A stretch of DNA of 64,000 nt, taken from assembly GCA_947625465.1 (NCBI GenBank), contig CANQOK010000005.1, positions 27,566 through 91,565 on the forward strand, in the 5' to 3' direction. The notes beneath the pieces were generated by a model that saw only the letters and a program-made list of their open reading frames with translations, searched no databases and was not told where the DNA came from. This DNA is from an uncultured Lachnospiraceae bacterium (GTDB lineage Bacteria > Bacillota > Clostridia > Lachnospirales > Lachnospiraceae). Position numbers and translations under genes: made by a program. Of the stretch, positions 16,571 to 25,991 are shown in pieces (the stretch's first letter is position 1; each line of letters begins with the position of its first letter).

Positions 16571-19500
16571 TCGCCTGTCCCCCTTTCTCCATTTGTTCCC
16601 AGATCACATCCGTTTTCATATGTTTCAAAGTCCGGTAGGAAAATCCCGGAAAACGGGGATCGAAATTGCAGGCATTTTTGTATGCGCAGTAATCACAGGG
16701 CGTCTTTTTCCCTTTTTGATACGGATTTTTTTCAATATGCCCGGAACGGATCTTTTGCTGAATCGTTTCCGCTTTTTCTGTAATATAGTTCTGTAATGCA
16801 GCAAACTGCGCTTCCGTCGCCGTTTTGCTGCGGTAGTCGATCGCGCCGTTTTTAGTATACCGAACCGGAATAACAGAAGACTCTTTCTGCTCCGACAGCT
16901 CACGGTCCAGATTTTCTATAACTTCCACCCTGCTGTTTACCAGGCCTGACATGAGAAATACTTTCAGATAATCCGGTTCCGCTTTTTTCACATAGGGATC
17001 CTGGATGTGATAATAAAAAATGGCGCCCGGCCGGATCTCCTTTTGAAATTCTGTTTTCAGTTTTTTCGCGGCATCCTGTAAATACCATACAAGCTGCATC
17101 TGCAGTCCAAAATAGGCGTCTGCCAGACTGAACTGTTTCATGCCCGACTTGTAATCTATAATTTTTAAATAAACCGCGTCTTCCCCTTCATATAGATCGA
17201 TCCGGTCAATTCTGCCGTTTCCGGAATCAAATTCATAGTAGGCAGGCTCAAAAGCACCCTGCCGGATCTGACGGCACAGAACCCACACGGTCCGGTCTGC
17301 CATCCGGTTCAGCCGATTGATCATATAGCTGTTTCTGGCGCTGGAAGATATGACGTCGCCAGGAAAGTTTTCCACTACCCGCTTCACTTCCGTTTCTACC
17401 AGAGTATGCCGCTGCTCGTCCGTCAGAGTGCGCCAGCTGTATGTCCCGTCCTCCATTTTTCCGGATATGCCTTCCAGCACATTGTGAAACAGGGTTCCGA
17501 TATCGGTGCTTTCCACCTGATAAATCTCCCGCGGCACTAAAGCCAGTCCGTACTGCATAAAATGACAGTAAGCGCAGGCAGCATAATTTTCAAGCCGGGT
17601 AATACTCCTGATCTCCGCATCCGGATAAAGCATATGCGCGACTGCCTGGGAAAGTCTGTCATTCTCCGCCTCATAGACGCTTCCTGACACGATCATCTCC
17701 ACCTGATCTCTGAATTCCGGCTGCCGCTTCAAAAAGGAAAATACTTCCTGCCACATTTTGTCCGGCTCGGTTTCCCGGTATTGACCGATCCGGCCCGCGG
17801 CATACTTTAACAGAGCCCGGCTGCCTGTAAATTTCTGCAGCTGTCCGCTGCTTCCGCTTTCCTCTCCGGAAGGCAGCGTCTGACCGAATACCTGTCTGAC
17901 CTGTTCCGTCAGGGCAGCCGGCCGTAAGACTTTCCCATCGCCGTCCGTTCTGCTGTACGTCAGATACAGCGCATGAGAGGCTTTTGTCAGGGCCAGATAA
18001 AGATAAAACCGATCAATGGCCGACTGTTCGCGGACCGTAGGCGCCAGTTCAAAAGATTGCTGCCGCAAAAATGTTCTGTCCATATTAGATAATATCCCGC
18101 CCGGCACAGAAGCCGGCGGAACAATCCCATCATTGACGCCCAGGAAAAACAATACTTTAACATCGGTCAGCCTTGTCCGTATCGTATCCCCTGCCGTCAC
18201 TTCATCCAATCCGGGAGGAATGACCGCCACTTTGATTTCATGAAATCCCGATTCCAGGATCTCCCGCAGTTCCGAAATACTGATCTGCATATCGCCGAAT
18301 AACCGGACAACCTTTTCAAACAGCTCCATGACCGTTTTCCAGATCTGCAGATATTCCCTGCTCTGGTCCATCTTTCCCTCTGCCTGAAATTTCTCTGCAT
18401 AATCTTCCAGCTGTTTTTCCGCTTCGATCTGCTCCAGCAGCTGATACAGCGCCGTCATTCTGTCCCGTACCGTCGCGTTCTTCTTTTTCATCGCGGCATA
18501 AAAATCATGCAGCTGCTGCCCCACGCAGTTCCGAACGGCATTGACGGTTTCCCGCTTTTCGCCGCGGATCGTTTTCGTATCGCTGTCCCAGACTGTCTGA
18601 GTATCGGGATCCGCTGCCGCGCTGTACTGCGCATGGCCGCGGACATTTTTTGCCAGCACAAAATTTTCAAGCAGATCAATCCCGTTTCTTTCGATTTTGC
18701 TCATTCCCGTCCGCAGATAGCGAAATACCGATTCATAACTGTAATTCTGCTCAACGATCATAAACGCGCTCTGGATCAGTTCCACACAGGGATTTCCCAT
18801 AATATCGCGTTTATAATCAATAAAAACCGGAATATCCTGCTCCGAAAACACATCCCGGATCAGACGGTAGTAATGCTCCATATCCGCCGTAATGATTGCG
18901 ATATCCCGGTAGCGGAATCCCTGTTTTCGTACAAGCTGGTGGATCCGGGCAGCCGCAAATTCCACCTCTTCGGCCGAAGAATCCAGTCCGTCCAGATAAA
19001 CTGCCTGTTCACCCGTAAATACAGCCGGCGCTTCATCCGAAAACAAATACCGCTCCAGATGTTCTAGCGCCGGGCTCTCCAGAAACCGATACGCAGGCTT
19101 CGGCATCCAGACACAGGGCATTATCGGAATCTGATTTCTGACGGCCAGATCCGTCATTTTTGTGATCATACTCCGGCTGAGTCCGTACAACTCCCCTTCT
19201 TCCGGCGCTTTCGCGTATGCCTGTTCCGAAAAAACGGCAGTCAGAACCAGTTCCCGGCAGCATACCAGAAGCTGTTCCAAAAACTGATACTGAACCGGCG
19301 TAAATCCGGTAAATCCGTCAATCAGCACATAACAGCCGTTTACCAGCTTCGACTTGGATATCTGGCGGCTCAGTACCTCCAATAGCGCTTCACTGGTAAT
19401 ATATTTCTCGGCAATCATCTCCCGAAAACCGTTATAAATCACATGGATGTCCCGGAGTTTGGCAGACAGCAGCGGTTTTTCCGTCGCGCTTTCCTCCATC

Positions 19501-19922
19501 CGGATCAGCTCCGCTTCTCCGATCCGATACTGTCCGAACTCCGATAAAACAGATTTTACTTCCTCCAGAAATCCCCGGTAATTCACCTTTTTTGCAAAAA
19601 CAGACAGTTCCGGCTTCACCTGCTCCAAAACCCGGCGCAGGATCAGATTTTTCCCGGTATCATCCAAAATCTCCAGAATATCCGTACCGACTTCTTCAAA
19701 TACGCGGTACGCCAGCCGTTCAAAACTCAGAATATCAATATTCAGGACGCCGCGGCACGGATGCATCCGGACAATATCCTTCTGTGTCTGCATCGTAAAC
19801 TGCGCCGGAACCAGGATCATATACCGGTTTTTCGGATGCGCCATCGCTTCTTCGATTAATCGTTTCATCGCGTAATCGGATTTCCCGGAACCGCTTTCGC
19901 CAAGGATAAACTGCAGTGCCAT
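16536..19922 (-). CDS. addB: ATP-dependent nuclease subunit B
   Basis: An 1128-residue partner of AddA. The N terminus has a P-loop (FILGESGSGKSDYAMK); the rest is a degenerate helicase fold that scans for Chi. The C-terminal part holds a second RecB-type nuclease (LKIIDYKSGMKQF). Cysteines for the 4Fe-4S cluster are visible in ACAYC and in the terminal PCDYCAYKNAC. All features match AddB. It precedes addA with a 35-base overlap, and the AAA/nuclease gene upstream ends about 30 bases before its start. Confidence 0.96.
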   Translation of the reverse strand: MALQFILGESGSGKSDYAMKRLIEEAMAHPKNRYMILVPAQFTMQTQKDIVRMHPCRGVLNIDILSFERLAYRVFEEVGTDILEILDDTGKNLILRRVLEQVKPELSVFAKKVNYRGFLEEVKSVLSEFGQYRIGEAELIRMEESATEKPLLSAKLRDIHVIYNGFREMIAEKYITSEALLEVLSRQISKSKLVNGCYVLIDGFTGFTPVQYQFLEQLLVCCRELVLTAVFSEQAYAKAPEEGELYGLSRSMITKMTDLAVRNQIPIMPCVWMPKPAYRFLESPALEHLERYLFSDEAPAVFTGEQAVYLDGLDSSAEEVEFAAARIHQLVRKQGFRYRDIAIITADMEHYYRLIRDVFSEQDIPVFIDYKRDIMGNPCVELIQSAFMIVEQNYSYESVFRYLRTGMSKIERNGIDLLENFVLAKNVRGHAQYSAAADPDTQTVWDSDTKTIRGEKRETVNAVRNCVGQQLHDFYAAMKKKNATVRDRMTALYQLLEQIEAEKQLEDYAEKFQAEGKMDQSREYLQIWKTVMELFEKVVRLFGDMQISISELREILESGFHEIKVAVIPPGLDEVTAGDTIRTRLTDVKVLFFLGVNDGIVPPASVPGGILSNMDRTFLRQQSFELAPTVREQSAIDRFYLYLALTKASHALYLTYSRTDGDGKVLRPAALTEQVRQVFGQTLPSGEESGSSGQLQKFTGSRALLKYAAGRIGQYRETEPDKMWQEVFSFLKRQPEFRDQVEMIVSGSVYEAENDRLSQAVAHMLYPDAEIRSITRLENYAACAYCHFMQYGLALVPREIYQVESTDIGTLFHNVLEGISGKMEDGTYSWRTLTDEQRHTLVETEVKRVVENFPGDVISSSARNSYMINRLNRMADRTVWVLCRQIRQGAFEPAYYEFDSGNGRIDRIDLYEGEDAVYLKIIDYKSGMKQFSLADAYFGLQMQLVWYLQDAAKKLKTEFQKEIRPGAIFYYHIQDPYVKKAEPDYLKVFLMSGLVNSRVEVIENLDRELSEQKESSVIPVRYTKNGAIDYRSKTATEAQFAALQNYITEKAETIQQKIRSGHIEKNPYQKGKKTPCDYCAYKNACNFDPRFPGFSYRTLKHMKTDVIWEQMEKGGQANELDREPEKGD

Positions 19923-19950
19923 TTTTCTTACACTCCTGTCTTTCTATTTA

Positions 19951-21810
19951 TCAACTAACTGCAATTTCAACTTTTTTGCCGCTGAAGGCAACACCGTATT
20001 TATATACGGTTTGAATACCTGCGGCAGTCATTTCCGTATCGTATTTCTGATCGACAATCTGTTTGAGCGCTTTTTCAGACAATCGTCTCAGTTCCGCTTC
20101 CGAACAGTTCTTTGCAGCTTTCAATTCGATTAAAATGCCGGGCAAATTTCCCTTTGTAGGCCTGAGCTGAATATCATATCTGCCATCGCCGGATTCTCTG
20201 TTGGAAGAAACTAACGAGCCGCCAAGCAGGGCACACATCCCAAGCATAAAGCCGTGGTAAAAGTTTTCACCCACCGTATCAAATACGCTTACCGACTGTG
20301 TCAGCAGGGTTTGTATCAGTTCTTTCAGTCTGGTATGATTGCCGGAGAAAATCGCTTCCTGAATCGCAATGGCGATCGGCTGCGGAATAATATCGTTCAG
20401 CTTCTGTAAAATCTCCTTGTGGTAGACAAGCGAAATTTCTTTATTCGGCAGAGCCACCTCGCACATAAAGTCTCCGTTAAACGATGGCGTGGTTTTCAGC
20501 ACCTTTAAGTAACCCGCAACCAACAGGAAGCTGTAAATCGTGGAAGGATTATTCTTGATCTGCGGATAGATCACGCCCGTATCAATATAAGTCGTAAACG
20601 ATTCTCCGCTGACGAGAGAGGTCAGCTTTTCATAGATTTCTCTGTCTGCCTCGGCAATGATCTCGCCGATAATATCGTTGCTCCCCGTGGATTGCCAAAA
20701 CGTCCTCGGCTCGCACTCATTGCTGAAGTAGTTGATCACCGACCATGGGTTAAATATTTCGGTTTTGCCGAAACGGTAACCGTCATACCATTCGCAAAGC
20801 TCCTCATACCGATCAGAAACTCCGTAATATGCTGCCATTTCTTTTACTTCATCAGAGGTAAACCCGAAGTAAGCACTGTATTTGTTATCCAATACGGAAT
20901 GAATCGTAAGATTGTTAAGACCGCTGAAAATACTTTCCTTTGCAACGCGGAGGATGCCAGTCAGAAATCCGTAAGATAAATGCCTGTTGTCTTTCAGCCC
21001 GCCTGAGAAAAGATTACGCATAAAGAGAATAACGTTATCGTAATAATTCTTCATATATCCCTGCTGAATCGGAATATCATACTCGTCAATGATAATGATG
21101 GGCGCTGTGCCGTGATGTTTATGGAGCATACCGGACAAATTAAGAAGGGCGCCGGACAACTCGACTTCATTTACATTCCCGGACAACAGATTTTCAAATG
21201 CTTTCTTTTCATACGCATTACACTGCGCAGAGGTCTGCAGCTCGATATGACGGGCTGCTTCTTTGGAAAAAACTTCCTTAATGGCGTCAACAGTTTCTTC
21301 CCATGTGTTAAACTTGATGTCTTTAAAAGTAATAAAGATAACCGGATATTTCCCCTGATAGTCACGGTATTTTTTCCCGCAGGTCCAAATCTTTTTGTCT
21401 CTGAAATAAACGGATGTATCTTCGTCTGTCTTTTCAAAAAAAGTGCGGAACATATCCATATTCAAGGTCTTTCCGAAACGGCGCGGACGGGTAAAAAGAG
21501 ATACCATAGGACGTTCATCGATGAACTCTTTAATCATCATCGTTTTGTCAATATAGTAATATTCCGACGATGCCAATCGATAATCGGAAATGCCGACCGG
21601 CAGCGGTAAATTTGCCTGACGGGCAGCCTTTTTGTATTGGCCGGTTTTTACACGGCCATCCTCCGGCTTATCCGTATTGACAGGAATGCGCCATGTTTTT
21701 CCCTGTTTAACTGCACCTTTGATTTTTCCCTCTTTGCAGAGTGCCGACACTCTTCTCTCGCTTATATTCCAAAGTCTTGCGGCATCTTTTACAAACATGG
21801 TTTCAGGCAT
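19951..21810 (-). CDS. HTH domain + AAA-ATPase-like + PD-(D/E)XK nuclease-family protein
   Basis: A 619-residue protein in three parts. Residues 4-50 form an excisionase/MerR-like HTH (FVKDAARLWNISERRVSALC). Residues about 70-340 are the AAA-ATPase_like domain (PLPVGISDYRLASSEYYYID, RPRRFGKTLNMDM as P-loop, IIIIDEYDIP as Walker B). The C terminus has a PDDEXK_9-type nuclease (YDIQLRPTKGNLPGILIELK). Such ATPase/nuclease proteins occur in many copies in gut bacteria, often near mobile DNA, but their role is unknown. The usual form starts directly at the PLPVGISDY block, so the HTH is an added domain. ATG at 21810 is chosen; GTG at 21828 would overlap the AGGAGG site. A near-consensus promoter with phased repeats precedes it. 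The lower GC of this stretch and its self-contained promoter suggest acquisition. Confidence 0.8.
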   Translation of the reverse strand: MPETMFVKDAARLWNISERRVSALCKEGKIKGAVKQGKTWRIPVNTDKPEDGRVKTGQYKKAARQANLPLPVGISDYRLASSEYYYIDKTMMIKEFIDERPMVSLFTRPRRFGKTLNMDMFRTFFEKTDEDTSVYFRDKKIWTCGKKYRDYQGKYPVIFITFKDIKFNTWEETVDAIKEVFSKEAARHIELQTSAQCNAYEKKAFENLLSGNVNEVELSGALLNLSGMLHKHHGTAPIIIIDEYDIPIQQGYMKNYYDNVILFMRNLFSGGLKDNRHLSYGFLTGILRVAKESIFSGLNNLTIHSVLDNKYSAYFGFTSDEVKEMAAYYGVSDRYEELCEWYDGYRFGKTEIFNPWSVINYFSNECEPRTFWQSTGSNDIIGEIIAEADREIYEKLTSLVSGESFTTYIDTGVIYPQIKNNPSTIYSFLLVAGYLKVLKTTPSFNGDFMCEVALPNKEISLVYHKEILQKLNDIIPQPIAIAIQEAIFSGNHTRLKELIQTLLTQSVSVFDTVGENFYHGFMLGMCALLGGSLVSSNRESGDGRYDIQLRPTKGNLPGILIELKAAKNCSEAELRRLSEKALKQIVDQKYDTEMTAAGIQTVYKYGVAFSGKKVEIAVS

Positions 21811-21844
21811 TGAGCGGTACCTCCTCACAAAAATTCATATCAAT

Positions 21845-21874
21845 ATTATATCCTATTATTCGGAAGTTTGTCAA
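21845..21874 (-). promoter_or_regulatory. Near-consensus promoter of the HTH-AAA-nuclease gene
   Basis: TTGACA at 21869-21874 and TATAAT at 21845-21850 with an 18-base spacer. Both hexamers are perfect sigma-A consensus. Confidence 0.8.
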
Positions 21875-21886
21875 TAATATTCGGAA
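21854..21886 (-). repeat. Two direct repeats TTCCGAATWWTA, 21 bp apart, overlapping the promoter
   Basis: On the minus strand TTCCGAATAATA (21854-21865) and TTCCGAATATTA (21875-21886) differ at one base and start exactly 21 bases apart, two helical turns. One fills the promoter spacer and the other lies against the -35. A nearby inverted repeat GAATAATATC (21884-21893 with 21905-21914) overlaps the second copy. This layout suits a repressor, possibly the HTH of the gene itself. Confidence 0.6.
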
Positions 21887-21931
21887 TAATATCATTCTTT
21901 TTTTGATATTATTCTTTTTAAGGCTGACAGT

Positions 21932-21979
21932 ACAAAAAAACACTTTGGGGCACCTTCCGTGCGGAGGGTGCCCCAAAGT
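21932..21979 (-). terminator. Intrinsic terminator after the DUF6465-like gene
   Basis: A 17-bp stem starting ACTTTGGGGCACC with a 4-base loop is followed on the minus strand by a run of seven T. It insulates the AAA/nuclease gene from upstream transcription. Confidence 0.9.
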
Positions 21980-22009
21980 ATTCTCTTCAACATTCTGTTG
22001 TTTTTCGTC

Positions 22010-22438
22010 TTATAAATCTACTGAACCGGTCTCTTTTTCATTAATTACCCAGTAAGCCTTGCTTTCTTCCGGCTTGATATACAGATCCACTTTCTTAATC
22101 GAAGATGCTCTGTGTCCTGCGTTTACCCAGTCAGTCTTAACCTGCTCCAGTACCTTCTTCGGTTCGATCTCGGCGTCCTGATACTGCACATAAACAGTTG
22201 CCTCAGCCTCTTTCTTCGGAGCGGCTGCTTTCTTAGCGGCTGTCTTCTTCACGGGTTCCTTCTTTGCAGCTTCTTTCTTCGGAGCTTCTTTCTTAACCGG
22301 TTTCTCTTCCTTAACTGCTGCCGGTGCTGCTTTCTTTTCTTCTGTCTTAACTGCTGCCTTTGTCTCTTCTGCCTTAACTGCTGCCTTCTTCTCTTCTGTC
22401 TTAACCGCTGCTGTCTTTGCTACTGTTTGATTTGCCAT
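22010..22438 (-). CDS. DUF6465-like protein with Ala/Lys-rich N terminus
   Basis: A 142-residue protein. Residues 1-80 are low complexity and highly charged, built from repeats of KTEEKKAAVK and KKEA-type units. The folded C-terminal part contains TVYVQYQDAEIEP, VKTDWVNAGHRASSI, KKVDLYIKPEESKAYWVIN and ends ETGSVDL, the pattern I recognise from DUF6465 proteins of Lachnospiraceae. No function is known. The lysine-rich tail could bind nucleic acid or ribosomes, but this is only suggestive. ATG at 22438 follows GGAGGATTTC; longer in-frame starts lack a site. It ends at a strong terminator. Confidence 0.75.
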   Translation of the reverse strand: MANQTVAKTAAVKTEEKKAAVKAEETKAAVKTEEKKAAPAAVKEEKPVKKEAPKKEAAKKEPVKKTAAKKAAAPKKEAEATVYVQYQDAEIEPKKVLEQVKTDWVNAGHRASSIKKVDLYIKPEESKAYWVINEKETGSVDL

Positions 22439-22654
22439 GAAATCCTCCTCATCTTCTACAGTCTGCGCCTGTAGGTACATATGTATTATAGCTTTCGGTC
22501 TGTTTATATCGCATCTGTCTGTTTTTGTCAAGTGATTCAAAAATTTTCGTGATTTTTTCATCTATTTTCCTTTTTAGGAATCTTCTTTTATGCATATTTT
22601 CACTTTTTTCCAAATATATTGAAGCAGAGAATAAAAAAGGAGTACATATTTACT

Positions 22655-23095
22655 ATGCCAAAACAGCCCAAAATTATGGTTTTCCATTTAAAAGAGTTTT
22701 TGTATACCCTGATTTTTCTTCTGCTGGGAGCCGCTTTTATCGTGCTTTTGATCACAATGTTTTTCTCGGACGGAGACGATTCCGACAGCTCCGAACAGAC
22801 AGAGCAGGCGGCTTATACGGCAGGCGTATACACCACATCCATCACTATGAATCAGTCCCCGATGGAGCTGGAAGTTACGGTAGACGCAGACCGGATCAAT
22901 TCCATCCGGCTGATCCATACCGACGAAGCGGTTCTTGCCATGTATCCGCTGGTCCAGTCTTCTGTCGAAGATCTCGAGCGGCAGATCGTTTCCGCTCAGT
23001 CCCTGGAAAATATCACCTGTGAAAAAAACGCGGAATACACCTATGCTGTCCTGTTAAACGCAATCCGTTCCACTTTAAATAAAGCGAAACAATGA
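22655..23095 (+). CDS. Membrane-anchored small protein with a divergent FMN_bind-like domain
   Basis: A 146-residue protein with one N-terminal membrane helix (EFLYTLIFLLLGAAFIVLLI) and an outside domain. The domain reads AGVYTTSITMNQSPMELEVTV, then RINSIRLIH, and closes with YTYAVLLNAIRSTLNKA. This order resembles the FMN_bind fold (GxYxG..., VEVTVxxGKITSI..., C-terminal helix), yet the S(G/A)AT motif that receives flavin is replaced by CEKNAEYTY. It is therefore probably a non-flavinylated relative. ATG at 22655 follows AAGGAG. It is a plus-strand gene between two minus-strand genes and likely monocistronic. Function unknown. Confidence 0.65.
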   Translation: MPKQPKIMVFHLKEFLYTLIFLLLGAAFIVLLITMFFSDGDDSDSSEQTEQAAYTAGVYTTSITMNQSPMELEVTVDADRINSIRLIHTDEAVLAMYPLVQSSVEDLERQIVSAQSLENITCEKNAEYTYAVLLNAIRSTLNKAKQ

Positions 23096-23101
23096 CCGCT
23101 G

Positions 23102-25012
23102 CTATTCCTGCTCCAGTTCATCGATCCACTGGCGAACCGAAGCGTCGCTTGGCATCCGCAGATCTCCCCGGGGAGAAACCGCGACAGATCCCACTTTCGG
23201 TCCGTCCGGCAGACAGGATCGTTTAAACTGCTGAGAGAAAAAGCGCCGGTAAAAAACCTTCAGCCATTTCAGAACAACCGCCTCCTCATAGGCGTTTCCA
23301 AACGCCTGCTTTGCCAGATACAAAATCTTTCCGGGCGGACAGCCCCAGCGCAGCATATGATACAGGAAGAAATCATGCAGTTCATACGGTCCTACCAGAT
23401 CTTCCGTTTTCTGCGCGATCTTCCCGTCTCCCGCAGGCGGCAGCAATTCCGGACTGACCGGAGTATCCAGAATATCGTACAGTACCTCTGCCAGACCGGT
23501 ATCCTGACAGGTATCGGCATAGTAACGGACCAGATGGCGGACCAGCGTCTTGGGTACGGAGGCGTTTACCCCATACATGGACATATGGTCGCCGTTATAG
23601 GTCGCCCAGCCCAGCGCCAGTTCAGACATATCTCCGGTTCCGATCACCATGCCGTTCTGTTCATTGGCAATATCCATCAGCAGATAGGTACGCTGCCTGG
23701 CCTGCGCGTTTTCATAGGTGATATCCTTCACTGCCGGATCATGCCCAATATTTTCAAAATGCTGCATCACAGCCTGTCCGATCGGAATTTCGGCAAACGA
23801 AGCGCCCAGTTTTCGGATCAGCTCCTGCGCGTTCTGATACGTCCTGTCTGTCGTCCCAAATCCCGGCATGGTTACTGCCATAATTCCCTTGTGCTCCAAT
23901 TTCAGCAGATCAAACGCATATGCGGTTACCAGCAGCGCCAGCGTGGAATCCAGGCCGCCGGAAATCCCGATCACCGCAGTTTTACAGTTCGTATGCTCCA
24001 GACGCTTTTTCAGTCCTCTCGCCTGCAGCTCCAGGATTTCCTTACATCTGCGCTCCCGGTCTTCTGTCTGTGCCGGCACAAACGGCGCCGGATCAATGTA
24101 CCGCGATAAAACTCCGTCCGTATTCTGAAACGCGAAGATAATTTCTCTCCATCCCTCCGCGCGGTTGGCGTATGTCGTCATCCGCCGGCGCTCCCCTGTC
24201 AGCCGCTCTGTATCAATATCCGCGCAGACCGTTTCGTTTTGAAATTTGCGGGCTTCCGCCAGCAGGATTCCGTTCTCCGCGATCAGATTATGCCCCGCGT
24301 AAACCAGATCGGTTGTGGATTCTCCCTCTCCGGCGTCCGCGTAAACATAAGCGCCGACCAGCCGCGCCGACTGACTGCGCACCAAGTCTCTGCGATAACT
24401 GTCCTTTCCCGTTACCTCATCGCTGGCGGAACAGTTCGCGATCACGGTTGCGCCCGCCATCGCCAGATGCACACTGGGCGGATCCGGAACCCACAGGTCC
24501 TCGCAGATTTCAATGCCCAGTACAAAAGAATCCATGTTTGCTTCTTTGAATAACAGGTCTGTCCCAAACGGAACACACTGTCCGCCGATATCAATCTCCT
24601 CCCGAAGCCCCGTTCCGCCGGTAAAATGCCTCGCCTCATAAAATTCGGAATAATTGGGCAAATGGGTTTTCGGCACGATCCCCAGTATCTTTCCTTCAAA
24701 TAAAACCGCCGCTCCGTTATACAGCTTGTTCCGGTGTACAACCGGCAGTCCGACCACTGCCACCATATCCGTTCCCACCGTAAATTTTGCGATTTCCAGC
24801 AGACTGTTCTCTGCCGCTTTCAGCAGATGCTGCTGCCAGAACAGATCGCTGCAGGTATAGCCGGTAATGCATAATTCCGGAAATACCCCCAGCTTCACGC
24901 CCTGCGCCGCCATCTCTCCGATCAGCCTGCAGATCTCTTTTGTATTATGCTTACAGTCTGCCACCCGGATGGACGGGGTGGCAGCCGCAACTTTTATAAA
25001 TCCGTAGCTCAT
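23102..25012 (-). CDS. nadE: Glutamine-dependent NAD+ synthase
   Basis: A 636-residue two-domain enzyme. The N-terminal nitrilase-type glutaminase has its triad in FPELCITGYT (Glu), VPKTHLPNYSEFYE (Lys) and GIEICEDLW (Cys). The C-terminal synthetase has the ATP-pyrophosphatase loop GISGGLDSTLAL and GTGDMSELALGW. It makes NAD+ from deamido-NAD+, ATP and glutamine in the cytosol. Length is normal for the glutamine-using form. ATG follows GGAGTCAAC. It converges on the small plus-strand membrane-protein gene, with only 6 bases between the two stops. Confidence 0.96.
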   Translation of the reverse strand: MSYGFIKVAAATPSIRVADCKHNTKEICRLIGEMAAQGVKLGVFPELCITGYTCSDLFWQQHLLKAAENSLLEIAKFTVGTDMVAVVGLPVVHRNKLYNGAAVLFEGKILGIVPKTHLPNYSEFYEARHFTGGTGLREEIDIGGQCVPFGTDLLFKEANMDSFVLGIEICEDLWVPDPPSVHLAMAGATVIANCSASDEVTGKDSYRRDLVRSQSARLVGAYVYADAGEGESTTDLVYAGHNLIAENGILLAEARKFQNETVCADIDTERLTGERRRMTTYANRAEGWREIIFAFQNTDGVLSRYIDPAPFVPAQTEDRERRCKEILELQARGLKKRLEHTNCKTAVIGISGGLDSTLALLVTAYAFDLLKLEHKGIMAVTMPGFGTTDRTYQNAQELIRKLGASFAEIPIGQAVMQHFENIGHDPAVKDITYENAQARQRTYLLMDIANEQNGMVIGTGDMSELALGWATYNGDHMSMYGVNASVPKTLVRHLVRYYADTCQDTGLAEVLYDILDTPVSPELLPPAGDGKIAQKTEDLVGPYELHDFFLYHMLRWGCPPGKILYLAKQAFGNAYEEAVVLKWLKVFYRRFFSQQFKRSCLPDGPKVGSVAVSPRGDLRMPSDASVRQWIDELEQE

Positions 25013-25082
25013 GTTGACTCCTTATGTCCGTTTCCGTTATTTTTTTACAGTATAGTACAATCCCCCGGTTCCGTCAAATTAT

Positions 25083-25991
25083 TTATTGAGATACCAGAAA
25101 GGTTTCATAACCGTCCATACGGAGCCGCCGTTCCATCAATACCGCATTATCCAGATAGCGGTAAGCGCCTACCTGTACTTTATAATAAGGACTCTGATAC
25201 AGTACAAATGCCGGATATCCGCTCATCTGCAGACGGTAAGACAACCGCTCCGCCAGCTGCTGATTTTCAAACGCTCCCACCTGTACCCGGTAAAGCGGAT
25301 CCTGAGAGATATACGGTCCGCGCCGCATCTGCATCTGGGATTCTCCCGCCTGGTACTGCGGACTTTCCGAGTTCTCTTCTTCCGTATTTTCCAGCGCCGG
25401 ATTTATTTCCAGTTCTGTCACGGGATCGGCTGCCGGCTGTACAGCCGCCTCTGCCGCCGCCTGTGTATTTAAGGTTTCCAGGATTCCGTCGGCAATGGCG
25501 CGGGCAATCTCGTCAAACTGACTGTCAAACTTCGCGTTATCCGCCTCATTATCAATAAATCCCGCTTCCACCAGCAGCGCGGGCATTCTGGTCCTCCGCA
25601 GCACAACCAGATTGGGACGTTCGATCACACCCCGGTTGGCAAACCCCAGTTCCGCCAGATTTGCGTTAATCGCCCTTGCCATATCGGCCTTAATACCTTC
25701 GTCATTGTAAACCAGAGTTTCCACTCCGGTTCCCGTATTGGGAGTCGGCAGCGCGTTTCGATGGATCGATACAAAATAATCCGCATCCGTCCGGTTTCCC
25801 ATCTGTGCTTTTTCAAACGGCGTATGATAAACATCCGTCGTTCTGGTATATTCCACATCTACCCCGTTATTTTCCAGAATTTCTCCCACCGCAAGCGCGA
25901 GCGCGAGGTTATCGTCTTTCTCCTGTCTGCCTTCATACACCGCGCCCGGATCCGAGCCGCCATGTCCAGCATCTAATACCACCTTTGCCAT
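25083..25991 (-). CDS. N-acetylmuramoyl-L-alanine amidase with C-terminal SPOR domain (CwlC-like)
   Basis: A 302-residue zinc amidase. The Amidase_3 domain occupies residues 1-175: VVLDAGHGGSDPG (first His), the zinc Glu region, FVSIHRNA (second His) and LLVEAGFIDNEADN (catalytic Glu). After an acidic linker, residues about 225-302 hold SPOR-type repeats (YRVQVGAFENQQLAERL and YKVQVGAYRYLDNAVLM). There is no signal peptide, as in CwlC of Bacillus, which lyses the mother cell from inside at the end of sporulation. Its GGAGG ribosome-binding site lies inside the stem of a terminator-like hairpin at 25997-26039, so translation from any upstream readthrough RNA should be blocked. Confidence 0.88.
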   Translation of the reverse strand: MAKVVLDAGHGGSDPGAVYEGRQEKDDNLALALAVGEILENNGVDVEYTRTTDVYHTPFEKAQMGNRTDADYFVSIHRNALPTPNTGTGVETLVYNDEGIKADMARAINANLAELGFANRGVIERPNLVVLRRTRMPALLVEAGFIDNEADNAKFDSQFDEIARAIADGILETLNTQAAAEAAVQPAADPVTELEINPALENTEEENSESPQYQAGESQMQMRRGPYISQDPLYRVQVGAFENQQLAERLSYRLQMSGYPAFVLYQSPYYKVQVGAYRYLDNAVLMERRLRMDGYETFLVSQ

